Source of the DNA: Chaetorhynchus papuensis
Taxonomy: Eukaryota > Chordata > Aves > Passeriformes > Rhipiduridae
Length of the DNA: 64,000 bases
Assembly: GCA_013396525.1 (NCBI GenBank)
Contig: VWYX01001287.1
Span: 124,001-188,000, forward strand
Direction of reading: 5' to 3'
The position numbers and the translations under genes are program-made. Positions 47,502-60,191 of this stretch are shown here, piece after piece. The notes under the pieces are model-generated. The model had not been told where the DNA came from and did no database searches. It was given only the letters and a program-made list of their open reading frames with translations. Every line of letters begins with the position of its first letter. Position 1 is the first letter of the stretch.

Positions 47502-50500
47502 TCACATTTCCCCGCACTGAGAGATCACAACTGGCAACTTGGGTTTGTTATTGGGACCTGTAGGCACATTCTGGGGACAAACAAATATAGAACATTAAAA
47601 CTTACAAAAGCACAGCAAACCCAGGCAGTGACGGGTACTGGAAAACTGGCTAAGAGATATCTCTGTAACATGAGGAGCGGGGAACTCCAGACACAGCTCT
47701 GAGGAACAGAAAAGCACCATTACACATTTGGCAACAGGCCCATCCATAACGTGGTGAATTCTCTCTTTGAGCAGATGTTTGGGACACAGACCAGTGGCTG
47801 GTCCTTTGAACTGGAGGGAAGGAACAGAGCAAAAACTGCAGAGCTCCTCATGAGATACTTGAGACTACTCTGGCTTTGATACTAAAAGCAGCTTCCACAA
47901 GCAAAACAAACTTGTATTCATACAGAAAGGAAAGAGACAGTGGCAAAGCAACCCTCATTCTGACCCTCCTGATGTGCTGGACTCAGCTGTTCTCTGAATC
48001 TCTAATTTTCTTTACTTTGGTCCCAGTGCACTGATACCCAAAGCAGGCTCACCACAACCCCCCAGCAGGTTATACCACGCTGTACAGCTCCTTACATGTA
48101 ACCTTTTCTCAAAACCCAACAGCTCTGTGTTTGCCCTGCTTTCTAGATTAGAGGCCCTTATGCACATTATCCCACGTGTGTCATGGAGTCAATGCTGGCT
48201 GTCTCAGAGAACTTGCTGCTATTTGTTAAAACTACTCCTTATCCTGCCATGACACCCAGGCCTAACACTGGCAGCAATCACCACCCGGACTGTATTTATC
48301 TTCAGCTCCTGGAAGCCCATCAGGAGATTAGTTAAATTTTTCTTATTAAACATGCTGATCATGGATCAGCAGAACTGATGATTTTGCATCCACTGCATAA
48401 TCCCAGGCAATGGCACAGAAGTGAGATGCTTTACGCTCTTGTCTGAGCTGCTGATGGAACAACTTTTTAATTCAGCCTCCTGAATAAATGCAAAGCAAAT
48501 AAAGCCAAGAACGCAATCCCTGCTCAAAGACTATCAGAGCCACAAGAGCCTAGCATTTCCAAAGCCAACTCATATGACAGCCTGACAGCATTCAAGAGAC
48601 TTCCTGCTACATTATAATGATGACAACCGATAATGCCAGTTATCAACAGTGGTATTCCCTGGTATCCTGTAAACAGACAGCAGGAGAGAACAGGACAACT
48701 CTACTTAATCGTGTACATGACTTTCCAATGCGGACATTCACAGGGAAGTAGCCATATTCAAACTTACTTCAATTTTTCTCATGACCAACAGCCCATCGAC
48801 AATTTTACCTAGAATGAGAAAATTTATCCACTTCAATATGGCCATTTTTTACCTTTGTTCCCCCCCTCATCACAAGTACATGCACTTTTGTCCCTCCTGA
48901 AAAGCCCTGTGCGGTGTGAAGCTATTGGATCAGTTTGTTACGGATCTCTAAACTCATAAAGGAGACAATCCCTCTTCAAACATTCTCCACATCCAGCACA
49001 GATTAAATGCCTTTTCCCATCACGGGGGTGGTGTGCGTAGAAATTCGGGGTTTGAGACCACCAGCTTAAGGCTGGTCTGGAATTCCTACCGTTCAACCAG
49101 CAGTAAATGTAAGTTAGATGTACTTTCACAAAATTACTGTCCAAAAAACTCTGCTGAAAGCTCAGCCCTCTCTGATAGTGGAAGGGATCCCTCCACTCAT
49201 CTGTGCCTTCTGCACTGGCACAAGGATTTGTACACAAATACAGTACACTGAACACTGATCTGGATTAAAGCTAACCTGTGAAAAAATTATTCATTTCAAC
49301 AGTGATCCATCACAGCATCAGGTTGCACAGATCCCTTGGACAGCACAAGCGAGGAGGGAAGAACGAGCAGTCCATACCCAGAGGTGGTCAGGCACTGAAC
49401 AAGCTCCCCAGGGAATGGTCACAGCTCCAAGGCTGCCAGAGCTCCAGGAGAATTTTGACAATGCTCTCAGGCACAGGGTGGGATTGTTGGTGTGTCCTGT
49501 GCAGGGTCAGAAGTTGGACTTGATGATCCCTCTGGGTTCCTCCCAGCTCAGAAGATTCTGATTCTCACTATTTATTTTAACGGCTGCCCTGCAGGGATGT
49601 GGGTGAGTTGGCACTCCAGAACTTTTACTGCAGGTACTCACCAAACACAACATGTTTCCCATCCAACCAGTCACATTTGGAGCACGTGATGAAGAACTGG
49701 CAGCCATTGGTACTCGGACCACTGTTTGCCTGGAGGTTGAGAATGGCAAAATACAACAAGTGTACAATTTCAGACTGGCCAAAACTGAAGGCAGATACAT
49801 AAGAAAGAGCTGTTGCTCAAGACCATCTTATTTTTAGCTTATTAGCTAGACAAATCAATCAAGGAAACAAGATACACATCTGCAGGAGAGCACCAGAATG
49901 CGCAAGAGCCACATCACCAACTATTTATTATATTTCTACAAAGGTGCACAAGACTGTGCCGAAGTCCAGGCTCTACAGCACACTCCTGAAAAAAGGTTGA
50001 ACTTTTTGGTGACAAGTACTTATTGGCTGCAGCATTGTCCTGGGGAAAAATGAAAGCCAGAAACCAGGGAAAGAAAAAAAACCAGCTGATTTCTGGTTTT
50101 TGGGAGGTTTCCTCAGAATAAAAATAAAATTTTAAAAAAAGGTGTTCTGATGATTATGATGAGAAAAGTGACAACTGTATTGGCACAGGGCTCACAGGAA
50201 CAGTGGGATGCAGATGTGAAATTTTATTCACACCCAAGTACAAAACCCAGAGCATTTGCACTCTCTTAAGAAAACATGTCTGCGACACTGAAGGCCATTT
50301 GCAATATTGACAAGCAGGAGCTACTAAAGCAAGTTTCTGTCCTGATGAGTGAAGTGGGCAAGTTCTGCAGCTGCAGGACTGCACAGAACAGGGTCATTTT
50401 GGCTTTCTAGTTAATGCTAGCCAGATTCAAAAGGATCCAGCTGGGATCCACTGTTTGACCCAGTATAACTACTTCAGTGTCATGACACTTTAAGGTGGCA

Positions 50501-53500
50501 ATACTGGAGTGAATCCCTTCTCTCATACCACAATACACTAGCTGCTCAGCTGTGCCATGACACCTCCTTTTGGGCCATGTTTTCAACATGGATGAATAAC
50601 TAGCCCAAATGATGAAATGTCCTAAGCAAGTGGTTTTAAGGGCAGAGCAGCTGAAAGAGCTGGGGAAGAAGCAGCTGCGGATAGGAACGCTGAAGCACTA
50701 GCTTCATTTGCTTTCTATTCCAAAAGTCAGGGTACTGTTCGTACCAGACAATGTGAAATGGTTGCAGTTTCACCTACTATATTGAATAGGAAAGTCTGTT
50801 TTAAAAGATACCATGGTAACATTGCTGTGGCTTTGGATTTCCCAGATCTCTCTGTTTCATCCTTGCCAAGGTCAGTGTTTGATAACAGTATCAGGAAAGA
50901 AGAAAATGCCACCAACTCACCGCTGTATGAAAACTGTAAGAATTAAGCTCTTCTGAAAGCTATCAAGCCAAGCCTGTCCCAGCGCTCCAACAGGCAACAA
51001 AGAAAGGATGATGCAGGATCAGGACTATTGTTACTCAACATATTAACCCATAAGTAGCTGTTTGACTAGTAGTTACAAAGCAAACCTTGTACCCAATGGC
51101 AGAGATTCTATTGTCCAGCAAATACTGTATACACTTAGGAAAAGGGCATAGAGAAAGTAGCAAAAGCTTTTTAGTCTGTAATGTCATTATTTCATACTCA
51201 CCATAGAAAGCAGGCCAGGAGCAGAGTGTTTCAGCTTGAAGTTTTCATCTGCAAAAGGACCCCTATATATACTGGCTACTCCAGTGCCGTCCCCCTGCAT
51301 TACAGAGGTACCCAGTCAGCCACAGCATTTGTTCTGTAGCAATTGCTACAGAACATTTAAATTTAAAAATTAAATTTAAAATCTCCAAGCAAGAGGAAAG
51401 GGCAGAATGGATGTTGTATTGCCATTTACATACACCAGCAGTGAACACATTCAGTGTTTCATTTCTGAACAAGAACAGCAACTGGTTTCTAACTACACAG
51501 TTCATTGTTCGCCATTCATATGTTGGCAGAAACCCATGCAGGTGGTACAGTTAAGTCCAAGCCTCCCAGCGTGGAGGCTACAGATTGCTTGGTACAGACC
51601 CATCAGGACTTGGAAGGGAAAAGGGAGGAGACACAGAAGTATGGGCTGGTGTGACAAAGAAAGCAGAAATGGTTGCATGGCAAAAGTTGGCTTATAGTGA
51701 GTTTACGGTTTATATACTTTATTTTCTGTGACTTTACTGGAAATAGGAAAGCAACCTATTTGTTCTGCTAGGACAGTTTCTACAATAAAGATTTTCTAGT
51801 TTGTGCTGTACTTTATTAAGTCCAAACATCTTGTGCTTAACTACAAGCCCAAGCACTCGGATCTCAGGACACTTAAAATGAAAGCAGCATGGGCTGTGAC
51901 AGGTTGCAGGCTCTGACAGCCCACAAGTTCAGAACTCTGCAGAAGCCTGGCAGATGGCTCACATCAGACACATTGACTTGAGGGACTGCTGAAAGGCCAC
52001 CCTGCCCTTGGGTCCAGCCTTCCAGAGACTTTCCTGTATGATGACAAAAGGACTGAGCAGGGACCCTTCAACGGGGTCCTTAAAGATGCTGCAGTGAGGA
52101 ACCCTCCAGGGAAAGCTGTAGAAGCAATGCAAATGGGTATCTCTGGTACAGTCACTTAAATTTACTATCCTGACAGTTCATTCCATTTCTGTGTTGAGCT
52201 TCCCTTTCTGTGTCACTTCAGACCCATTTCTTCTGCCTTGCTGCAACTTGTCTCCTTTCACTGCCTTTCTGTTTAACATACGTGATCTTTATTAGGCCAA
52301 ATTTAATAGAACAATAAGGTATCAGTAATATACCACATGCAGCTCCACATCTTTTGCTCTACTTGCCCAGCCCTTGTTTGTTTTCCTCCCGCTCTCTGTA
52401 GTTTACTTAAACTGTTGGCTCTGAGACAAAAAACTTGCACCCTGTCTCAGGAGTCAGTGTGACTGTGCTTGCTCCCCAAGTGGCTTTTTAATAAATATAA
52501 CACATACATTCCAAATACTGGAGCAATCTGTAAAGCTTGTTGAGATGCAGCGGAAGTAATAAAGTGCACTAGGACATCTGAGCAGTGTCACAATTAGCAA
52601 CTACCTCAGAGTCTGGTGTGGCTGAACCGTCTGCTGTGTGGTCATTTCTCTCAGAGACTTTCATACAACCAAGTTTAATATTAAAAAAGCTTTATCGCTT
52701 CCCTCATATTTTGAAACACTTCCAAAAATAAAATAATTTTACTGGGTCCTAGGACAGTGACGAGGTCCTGCAGCCCTTCAGCCTTACCCATGTATTCTGC
52801 TTATCCCCATGTCAGAGCAGGACCACCATTGTGGGCACAAAATCTTTTCTATTTTGAGACAATTTAGTAACAAAAGGTTAATTTTGACTTAAATGACCTC
52901 TTACATTAGACACTGGGTTCTGTACTTAAGGTCTTATCTACAATGCAAATTGAAATTCACAGAGGTTTTCCTCTGGAGGAGGACAACAGAAAGGGGAAGG
53001 AAAACAGGGCAAAAAAAAAGTTTGCAAGTTTTGAAAGCTTCCAGGGTATTGCTAGGCTACTGTAGAGAGAAAATATTTTGGGAAGAATGTGTGTTCACCC
53101 AAGGCACCAGATTTGTTTTCTAGTGCTTTATTGTCTGTTGCAGTAAGATGGCAGCAGTGCTATGAGGACACCTCCAGTTACTACTGGATACCTCAAAAGA
53201 GATCCCGCAAATCGGCACAGACCCTTGGAAACAGCAGCATGTTATACTATAGAGGAGAAGGACAAAAAGAATACAGGAGTACATACATTTACGAAGTCAC
53301 CTCCTTGGATCATGAAATCCTTTATCACCCTAAAGAAGTAAAACAACACTTAGTGGCCAAAGGCCCAAAGAAGCTCAGTGTAAGCTAAAAAGGGATTCTG
53401 ACTCGCTGTGCAACAGAAGTTAACAGAGTCTGTGAATGTTGCAGCCTAAAATCTACAACAAATATTAATTAGAGGTTGATATGAGGAAATTTAGGACTCA

Positions 53501-55421
53501 TTGCTTTTGACCAGGGATAGTGCTTAGGTGATAGATGCCATATCTCTGATGTGCCACACCAGGAACAGATTCCTCCTAGTGACCCCAGCATACACATCTG
53601 ACAGCATCCCCAGGTCCCCAAAAGCCACAGAATTACATTAGCCATGATTCACAAATGTCTCCAACACCACTAATAGCTCAAGGCAGGTCACAAAACCCAG
53701 TATGGCTCAGGCTGCTATTTAGCATCTAAACAACAGTAGATGATTTACCTGTGGAAAGTGCTTCCTTTATAACCTATAGGGACACCATCTTTCCTGTAAG
53801 GAAGTAAAAAGGAAAATTATTTCAACTTAATGGATATCCCAACACAAAACTCTTCCAGGAATTCAGAGTCCCAAAGGGTTGCCCTATACCAAGCAGCTGC
53901 CTTGAAATACAACCAGGTGCTGCAGCCTCTCAGCTGCTGCTGTTGGAGGCAAAGGGAAGCCTCAGGTGGGCTCTGCACATGAAATGACTGTTCCCTGCAA
54001 CATCCATACCGTCATTTTCACAGGATCCCATTGCACTGTGCAGCATGAGAAGGTGGGCTTGTAGACAGGGGTTTTTAGAGCCACCTGGGCACAAAAAAAA
54101 GTCACATCAAAAAGGGAAACCTGCCATCTCTGTGAGTCTCCAAGCCACTCACAATTTCCTCAGAGCAGATTTCTGTAACTCTTCCATTTTGTAGTGGTAC
54201 AACATGAAAAACTTCAAGACAATCCCCTTCCACCTCACCCAGCCCTGTTTCTCCAGTCCTGACACTTAAAGGACATTATAATCCACTTACCTGAATTCAC
54301 CTGTACAAAACTGCCTGGCAAACAGAAAAAAGAGCAGAGTGTTAGCTGCATGTGAACTCTGAGGGCTGCACAAACTAGCACACAGGATTTTCCTTATTGC
54401 ATTGGGGATGTTCTCAGAGAAACAGGAACAGGAAATGGCAGCTCCTTCCCCCTGCCATTTCAAAACATTTTCTGTGCTCTTTGTGGTGAGGAGGTCAGAG
54501 ATTTAACACCAAGATTGTAAGAGACAGTAAATGTGGGGCAGCCACCATGTTTGACAGAGACCAGGGTATGTCCATCCCTCCAATGGAAGTGGGATGTTAC
54601 ATGGTGCATGCCTCAGTGGAAGGCAGGAGAACTGGATGGCCAGGAGACCTCCCCCATGGCACAAGGCATTCCCTGGTCTAAATGCACGGAGCAAATCAGG
54701 AGGCTTCACAGACGAAGCCGAGCAGGACTGGAACCCTTCCAGCCAGACAAGGTCCCCTGAGAGACCAGGATGCCACACAGCATCTCTGAGAACAGAGAGA
54801 GACACAAAGTAGGTGAAGCAGTTTGGGGCGGGTGTCAGCTAATCACTTTGCCACCAAAAGCCACTCCTGCGCTAGAAAGCTTTTGCAGTTCCAGTCCAGG
54901 CTGAGCTGCAGGAATGGTAGCTGCTCCTTACCTGAAGTTCTCTGCTGTTTTGGGTACAACATCTGCGAACAGCTCGATCTTCATGCGGCCGACTTCCTGA
55001 GGAGACGGGGGCCAGGTGAGTCTTCCAGGTCCCCTCACACACACACCTGCCGCTCGACCCCGGGCACTCCGACAAATCCTATCTCCTCATTCACCCCCAC
55101 CCCTACAGGCCCCGCCTGACGCAGCCCTGTCTCACTCCCCTGCGAGCCCTTCCCGACGGGCCCAGTGACCCCACAGCCCCGCTATCCGTCTCCTGGCACC
55201 GCCCCTCCCAGCGCTTTCAGCTGCGGCCCCGCAAGCCCCACGACGAACTCCCGCCACCCCCCGTGCCCTCTTATCCCCACAACACTCCGACACCCCCAGT
55301 TATGCCCGCAGTCCCTCCCCGGGCGCGGCCGCTCCCCGTCCTGGGGCACCCCCACCTGTCCGCCGATGGTTACATCGAAGAAAACCACGGGGTTGTTGGG
55401 ATTCGCTGCTAGCGCCGACAT
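47502..55421 (-). CDS. PPIH: Peptidyl-prolyl isomerase H (spliceosomal cyclophilin)
   Basis: Cyclophilin H isomerises prolyl bonds and is part of the U4/U6.U5 tri-snRNP through PRPF4 and PRPF3. Nine coding exons on minus: 55421-55356, 54996-54932, 54314-54291, 53793-53749, 53329-53287, 51294-51202, 49729-49642, 48808-48768 and 47570-47502. They join without a break to 177 residues, exactly the human length. It starts [17 protein letters not shown]. Active-site blocks are [17 protein letters not shown] (catalytic Arg), [15 protein letters not shown] and [11 protein letters not shown] (ligand-binding Trp); it ends VISQCGEM. Exon 3 is only 24 bases. The promoter is GC-rich with several CGGAAG words. 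Order and orientation relative to YBX1 match human. Confidence 0.97.
49343..49565 (+). mobile_element. CR1 LINE 3' fragment in PPIH intron 7
   Basis: CR1 words in order are GAGGTGGTCAGGCACTGAAC, GCTCCCCAGGGAATGGTCAC, TCTCAGGCACAG, TCCTGTGCAGGGTCAGAAGT and TTGGACTTGATGATCC, ending in GATTCTGATTCTCA. It is sense on plus, antisense to PPIH. Confidence 0.8.
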
Positions 55422-55436
55422 CGCGACAGCCACTGC

Positions 55437-55481
55437 AGGAAGCGGAAATGGCGGCGGAAGTGGAAACGGCGACGGAAGGCG
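55437..55481 (-). promoter_or_regulatory. PPIH: PPIH promoter ETS-site cluster
   Basis: Three CGGAA(A/G) words at 55443, 55455 and 55473 lie 20-60 bases upstream of the ATG in GC-rich DNA; the middle one, GCGGAAGTG, matches the ETS/GABPA consensus. TATA is absent. This is typical of housekeeping promoters. Confidence 0.5.
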
Positions 55482-55739
55482 AGACGGGGCTGGGTGGGAC
55501 ATGGGGCTGACGGTGTCCGGGATGTCTGGGAGGTGTGTGGGGTGTCCAGACTGTGTCTGGGGTATCCGGGTGGCGTCCGGAGCTCCATCCTGCAGGGGCA
55601 GCTCCGGGTCCCCAGAGCAGAGCAGTGCCCAACTGGGGAGGCCTGCCCGTTCATCTCCCTGCCCACCTGGGCACACGCCGGCTGAACATGAACCCAGTTA
55701 TGCCCAGATGGCAAAGGATGCCAATGGCACGTGGGCTGT

Positions 55740-55821
55740 ACCAGCCACAGGGTGGCCAGTGGGACCAGGGCAGTGACTATCCGCCTGTGCTGAGGCATCT
55801 CCGGTTCTGGGTGCTTCACTA
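55740..55821 (+). mobile_element. CR1 LINE, left part, split by an LTR
   Basis: The end of this stretch, GGTTCTGGGTGCTTCACTA, matches the CR1 phrase that precedes CTACAAGAAAGACAT. That phrase resumes at 56321, after the inserted LTR. The left boundary is uncertain. Confidence 0.5.
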
Positions 55822-56319
55822 TGTCAGGAAAATTAATCCACAAACACCAGAGGTTTTGGTCCAAAAAGGAGACAGAGGAGTCCTGTTACTTTATTTGAAT
55901 AAAGGGAGAGGCCATGGGGCATTTCCCCTGGGGTCTCTCAAATTTTTGGAGGGCGCAGGGCGCAGCCTCCTTTTTATCCCAATTTCTCAGCCGCATTTCC
56001 CTCTCTCTTTCCCCGTTGGCTGAGGTACTCAAGAGGTACAGACTTCCCAAAACATCAAATACCTAAGGTTCCCTTCTAATGTATAACCCCCCCTTTATTT
56101 TTAGTTCTTACTGAATTTCATAGTTTTCCCATTGTTTCTTCCATTTCTCAATATCCAGTTTTCATTTATCAGCAGACCTACAGTTTGCTTGTAGAGACAA
56201 ATCTCTTTCCATTCATCGATCAGTTTCCATTCATCTTCTCATTGTTTATCTCTTCAGTGCTAATTTCATCAACCAGCAGGCCCAGAGCTTGTTTGTAAAG
56301 ACAAGTCTCATTCCTTTCA
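55822..56319 (-). mobile_element. Solo LTR nested in a CR1, 4-bp target duplication
   Basis: The element starts TG and ends CA. It is flanked by ACTA at 55818-55821 and 56320-56323. On minus it carries AATAAA inside a near-palindrome (CTTTATTTGAATAAAG, about 55891). It contains two diverged copies of a segment of about 57 bases (near 56159 and 56262). The text matches a passerine endogenous-retrovirus LTR family as I remember it. No coding part is present. Confidence 0.75.
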
Positions 56320-56745
56320 ACTACAAGAAAGACATTTCGGGGCTGGAGCACACGAAGCGGTTGAGGGAGCTGGGAGGGCTTAGCCTGGGGAAAAGGAGGC
56401 TCGAGGGGATTTTCTTGCTCTCCACAACTCCCTGACAGGAGGATGCATCCATGTGAGGGTTGGGCTCTGCTTCCAGGGAACAAAGGACAGGACAAGAGGG
56501 ACTGGCCTCAAGTTGTTGCAGGGGAGATTCAGGTTGGACCTCAGGAACAATCTCTGTGGAAAGACTCGTCTGGCCCTGGAACAGGCTGCCCAGGATAGTG
56601 GTGGAGTCCCCATCCTGGAAAAGTTTTAAAAGCCGTGTAGATGTGGCACTTGGGGACATGGTTTAGTTGTGGCCTTCGCAGTGGTGGGGGAAAAATTGGT
56701 CTTGATCTTCAGGGTCTTTTCCACTAATTCCATGATTGCAACAGT
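56320..56745 (+). mobile_element. CR1 LINE, right part with 3' end
   Basis: It continues the CR1 text after the LTR: CTACAAGAAAGACATTTCGG, TGAGGGAGCTGGGAGGGCTT, AGCCTGGGGAAAAGGAGGCT, AACAGGCTGCCCAGG and GGAGTCCCCATCCTGG. It ends ATTCCATGATTGCA. Confidence 0.88.
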
Positions 56746-56749
56746 TAGG

Positions 56750-58480
56750 TCTGTGATTGTTTTCAAGGTTTGATCAGCTGAACACTGCCTCTGAGAGGTT
56801 TACAGAACATCCCCCAATGTCCTGACTGTGCTTGGGAAGAAGTCATGCTTTCTCTGGCAGAAAGGTGAGCAAGGTATGTAAATAAGTGGACTGCAACTTT
56901 TCTGCTTGGAAAGAGACCTTTCCTGAAGAAGAAGCCTGATTTGGAAATTGTTATGTCTGCACACGATGGTTGAGTGCAGCTGTCTGAGTACAGTCAGTGC
57001 TGTAGCTGGGCTTTGCCCTTTCCTTGTGGCAAGAGGAGGCTCTAGTGTAAAGATCAGCCCTGACTCGGCTCATACAGAACTGGGCTGGCCCAGAACACTT
57101 TTCTGTCACTGAAATGCCAAAATGGCAATACCTGCTTTTGGTGAACCAACATGATCTATTTCTACACCTTCAGCCTGTGTTTGGTGACACAGTTTTCTCA
57201 GGGCATTTCCTAACGATTCTAAGGACAATTTTTTAGTCTTCTTGGTCTCTCTTTTGGTTGTGCAGATCCAGAATATTTGGGCCTTGGCACATGAAAGTTC
57301 TGCTTGTTAGGCAGGACATTGTTATTGCTTCCTGAAGGTGAAAATCTCCTCAGTGATTTGCGTTGTTGAATTGTGTCCTTCAATGTGTCCCAGCTGTGGT
57401 TTTACTTTAAAAACCCCTGCAGTTCATCTGAAGATACCTTCTTTTGCAGGCCAGGGATGGACAGTGGTACAAGATGAATGATGCCTTAAGACATCTCTCT
57501 GCCAAAGTACATATTTACTCTTCTATGCCAGGTAGGAACAAGCGTGAAATTATGTTCAGAATACACCCTCTCTCCTGTTACTGATCCTGTTGCTGTTCTG
57601 CTCTGGTGGGTTTTGCTTTTTGTCATAGGAGAGAATGACTGTTTGTCCAGGTGAGTTCTGTCTGTCCTCCAGTTTGACAGGCCCTTTCTTCTCCTTCATT
57701 GTCTGGCACTAAACTGCACTTGTGTAAATTGCCAGCTGTGTGCTCTCTGAGAAGGGCCAGCTGTGAAAAGTGGCAAAATGGACATCTGAGAGGGTATAAA
57801 GATGAGTCACTGCTTGAGGGGGACAGACATGGCTGGAAAACCATGATCTATTTTTCAAAACCTTGTGCTGCTTCAGTCTTCTGCATGTCATGTCAAGTGT
57901 GCCAGAAAATGATAGGTTTAAAGCCACAAGGAAACTGCAAGAAATCAAGGAGGTGGAGAAAGCCCACACACACCGAGAAGGGGGAAGAGCTGAACAGAAG
58001 TCAACCAGACATTCCACCTCCCAGGAAATACAGGGCACCCTCACCACCAGCTGGGACATGACCATGGGAACCTGCTCAGCTGTTCCCACGGGGAAAGAAA
58101 GAGCCTCCTGATGGCAGAAGCTCAGGGGAGGAGGGTGCAAGAGTGAAGAAAGGGAACTCCAGAGAGAGGACTAAAAACTAGCAACATTTGCAGCATTGCA
58201 ACAGTTGCCTCACTCTTTGCCAACCATTTCAAGTGCATGGCTTATCTACCGACCTGTTCAGTACTTGTCACCAAGTTTCCCAGCGTAACCTGCCAGGGAT
58301 CATCAATGCCTGCAGACATCTCAGAAAAATGTTGACCATTAAACCTGACATTTATGATTGAAACAAAACCATCAAACCAAACCCAGTCCCAAGTGGTTTC
58401 TGGTGCTTCTGATTATTCTGCAGAGAGTTTGACCACACAAGAAACAACAGACAGGGTTTTTTAAAATTTGTTTAAGTCAA
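56750..58480. other. Intergenic stretch, no gene recognised
   Basis: No exon could be supported. An open frame on plus near 57863-58111 is lysine/glutamate-rich but matches no family I know. CCDC30 follows PPIH in human, on the strand that would be minus here; I do not see it in this interval. Confidence 0.4.
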
Positions 58481-58486
58481 GACTTC

Positions 58487-59300
58487 TGTGTTGGTTTAAC
58501 ACAGCATGTTTTTTAGTGGGGGTGGGAAAAAAGCTGCTCGAAACTTCTGTGTCCGGCACAGAGCCAATCACTGAAGGCTCTGACGATGAGCAGGTTACTA
58601 GCCCAATTACAGAAGTTGGTAACGCCTCTGTGATGACATATTTAAGAAAGGAAAAACTGTGGGAAGCTGTCTTTTCTTCTCCCAAGGGGTGGTGAGGCAG
58701 CCGCCAAGACCCATCCTAGTGGGGGCCACCGGGGGCCATGCGGCCGGAGCCCTCCCGAAGCCGGGACTGCGGCCAGGCCCCTCCTGAAGCTGGAGCCGCC
58801 TGTGTGGTGCCAGTGAGGACCACGCGGCCGGGGCTGGCCATGCGGTGCCGGCAGGGACCACATGGCCAGCAGCGAGAGACATGGTGAGCAATTCCCCAAT
58901 GCAGAGCCCAGACGAGATCAACCTCTCAACTGCAACTTACAGACATCAATTTTCTTCCAAGTCAGAGAAAAAGGAAAAGTGAGGACACATGAGGAAAACC
59001 AACATGATGGCACCGAGGTCAGTGAAAAAAAGGAGAGGGAAGAGGTGCTCCAAGCGCCGGAGCTGAGATTCTCCGGCGAGCCGTGGTGAGGACTATAATA
59101 CAACAAACTGTTTCCGTATAATTCATGTGGTGCATGGTGGGGTGCAGAGATCCGAGCACAGCCCGTGAAGAAGAATACTCACGCTAGCGCACTGTGAGAG
59201 CCTCTGTGGCTCCATTTGAGGCCAAGGAATAGACTACTGAGGAACCACTGGGTCTGGCTGTGCTGAATCTGGCTGCCCCCACTCCAGTTCGGGGAATGTC
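58487..59300 (+). mobile_element. LTR-type endogenous retroviral repeat
   Basis: It begins TGTGTTGGTTTAACAC and continues with GAAACTTCTGTGTCCGGCAC, AGAGCCAATCA, GGTAACGCCTCTGTGATGAC and the promoter word CATATTTAAGAAAGG. Later parts contain GAGGTGCTCCAAGCGCCGGA and CAGCCCGTG phrases. The order matches an LTR family common in songbird genomes. The right end is uncertain and I found no target duplication. No viral protein-coding region is seen. Confidence 0.7.
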
Positions 59301-59339
59301 ACAGGGTGAGTGGAAGCTTTAGACAAGCCCTGCCGGCTT

Positions 59340-59780
59340 AAATTTAAGAAATTACTCTGGCCCACAAGTTCTAAGGATAGCACATTAGGTCTATTTATAA
59401 AATGAGTTATTTATTAAACAGACAGGAGATAACAGATGAAAGATTTTAATCAGTTGCTTACTACAAAGTATAAAATTAAAGGAACTAAGAGTAGATTACA
59501 TAGAACAGTGTAGAACCACGATATCAAGGTACCTATATTAAAGCTAGCAAAAGAAATAGTACTGATTAAGAGTCAAATGTAACTTACTACTGAAATGAGG
59601 ATAATGTACACAGAGTTCTTTTACTCAGCCTCCAGAGGAGTAATTGCAAAGCAGGCATCCCTATTCTGGGGAGAAACTCCACACATTTCCAGAAAAATGT
59701 GCAGAAGGTTTCTGCTTTGTGAAAGTCTGGTGTAGCTTTTATAGTTTGTAAAGTGGGTTGTCCGTCAGTCAGAAATCCAG
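59340..59780 (-). mobile_element. Possible second LTR fragment, AT-rich
   Basis: AT-rich text with GAGTTATTTATTAAACAGAC resembles the antisense end of another passerine LTR type, but the match is loose. Confidence 0.3.
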
Positions 59781-60179
59781 CTTATCTTTCCAAATTTCAC
59801 TTCAACAGTAAGATCTTTATGGCAGTTGGGAGATGCCAGACTAATGTTAACCCCATGGCACCGAAACAACTCATACAAGACAGCTTGTCCTGTTTGAGTT
59901 ATCTGATCAGTTAAGCTACAGATAAGCTTTTGTGGGGTGTGAGATGCCCTACTACAAGGAAAAAAAAACAGAAAATCCAAGTTTTCTGGAGTTTATGTTG
60001 TTGTTGAGCTGGGGGCGGGTCCTCCATGCTGCAATGATGGAAAATGCCAGGCCTTTGCCAAGTGCTGTGCCAGCCCCGGGTGAGAAGCTGGGACACTCCT
60101 CAAGTCTTGGCAGTACCAGACTCCCCTGGCAAATAATCAGTTGAAATTGAATTGAAATAATCAGTTTTTTGCAAAACTA

Positions 60180-60185
60180 TTTATT
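60180..60185 (-). terminator. HIPK4-type gene poly(A) signal, next to the stop
   Basis: AATAAA on minus begins six bases after the TGA stop at 60194-60192. If used, the 3' UTR is only about 25-30 bases. Confidence 0.7.
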
Positions 60186-60191
60186 GGGAGA

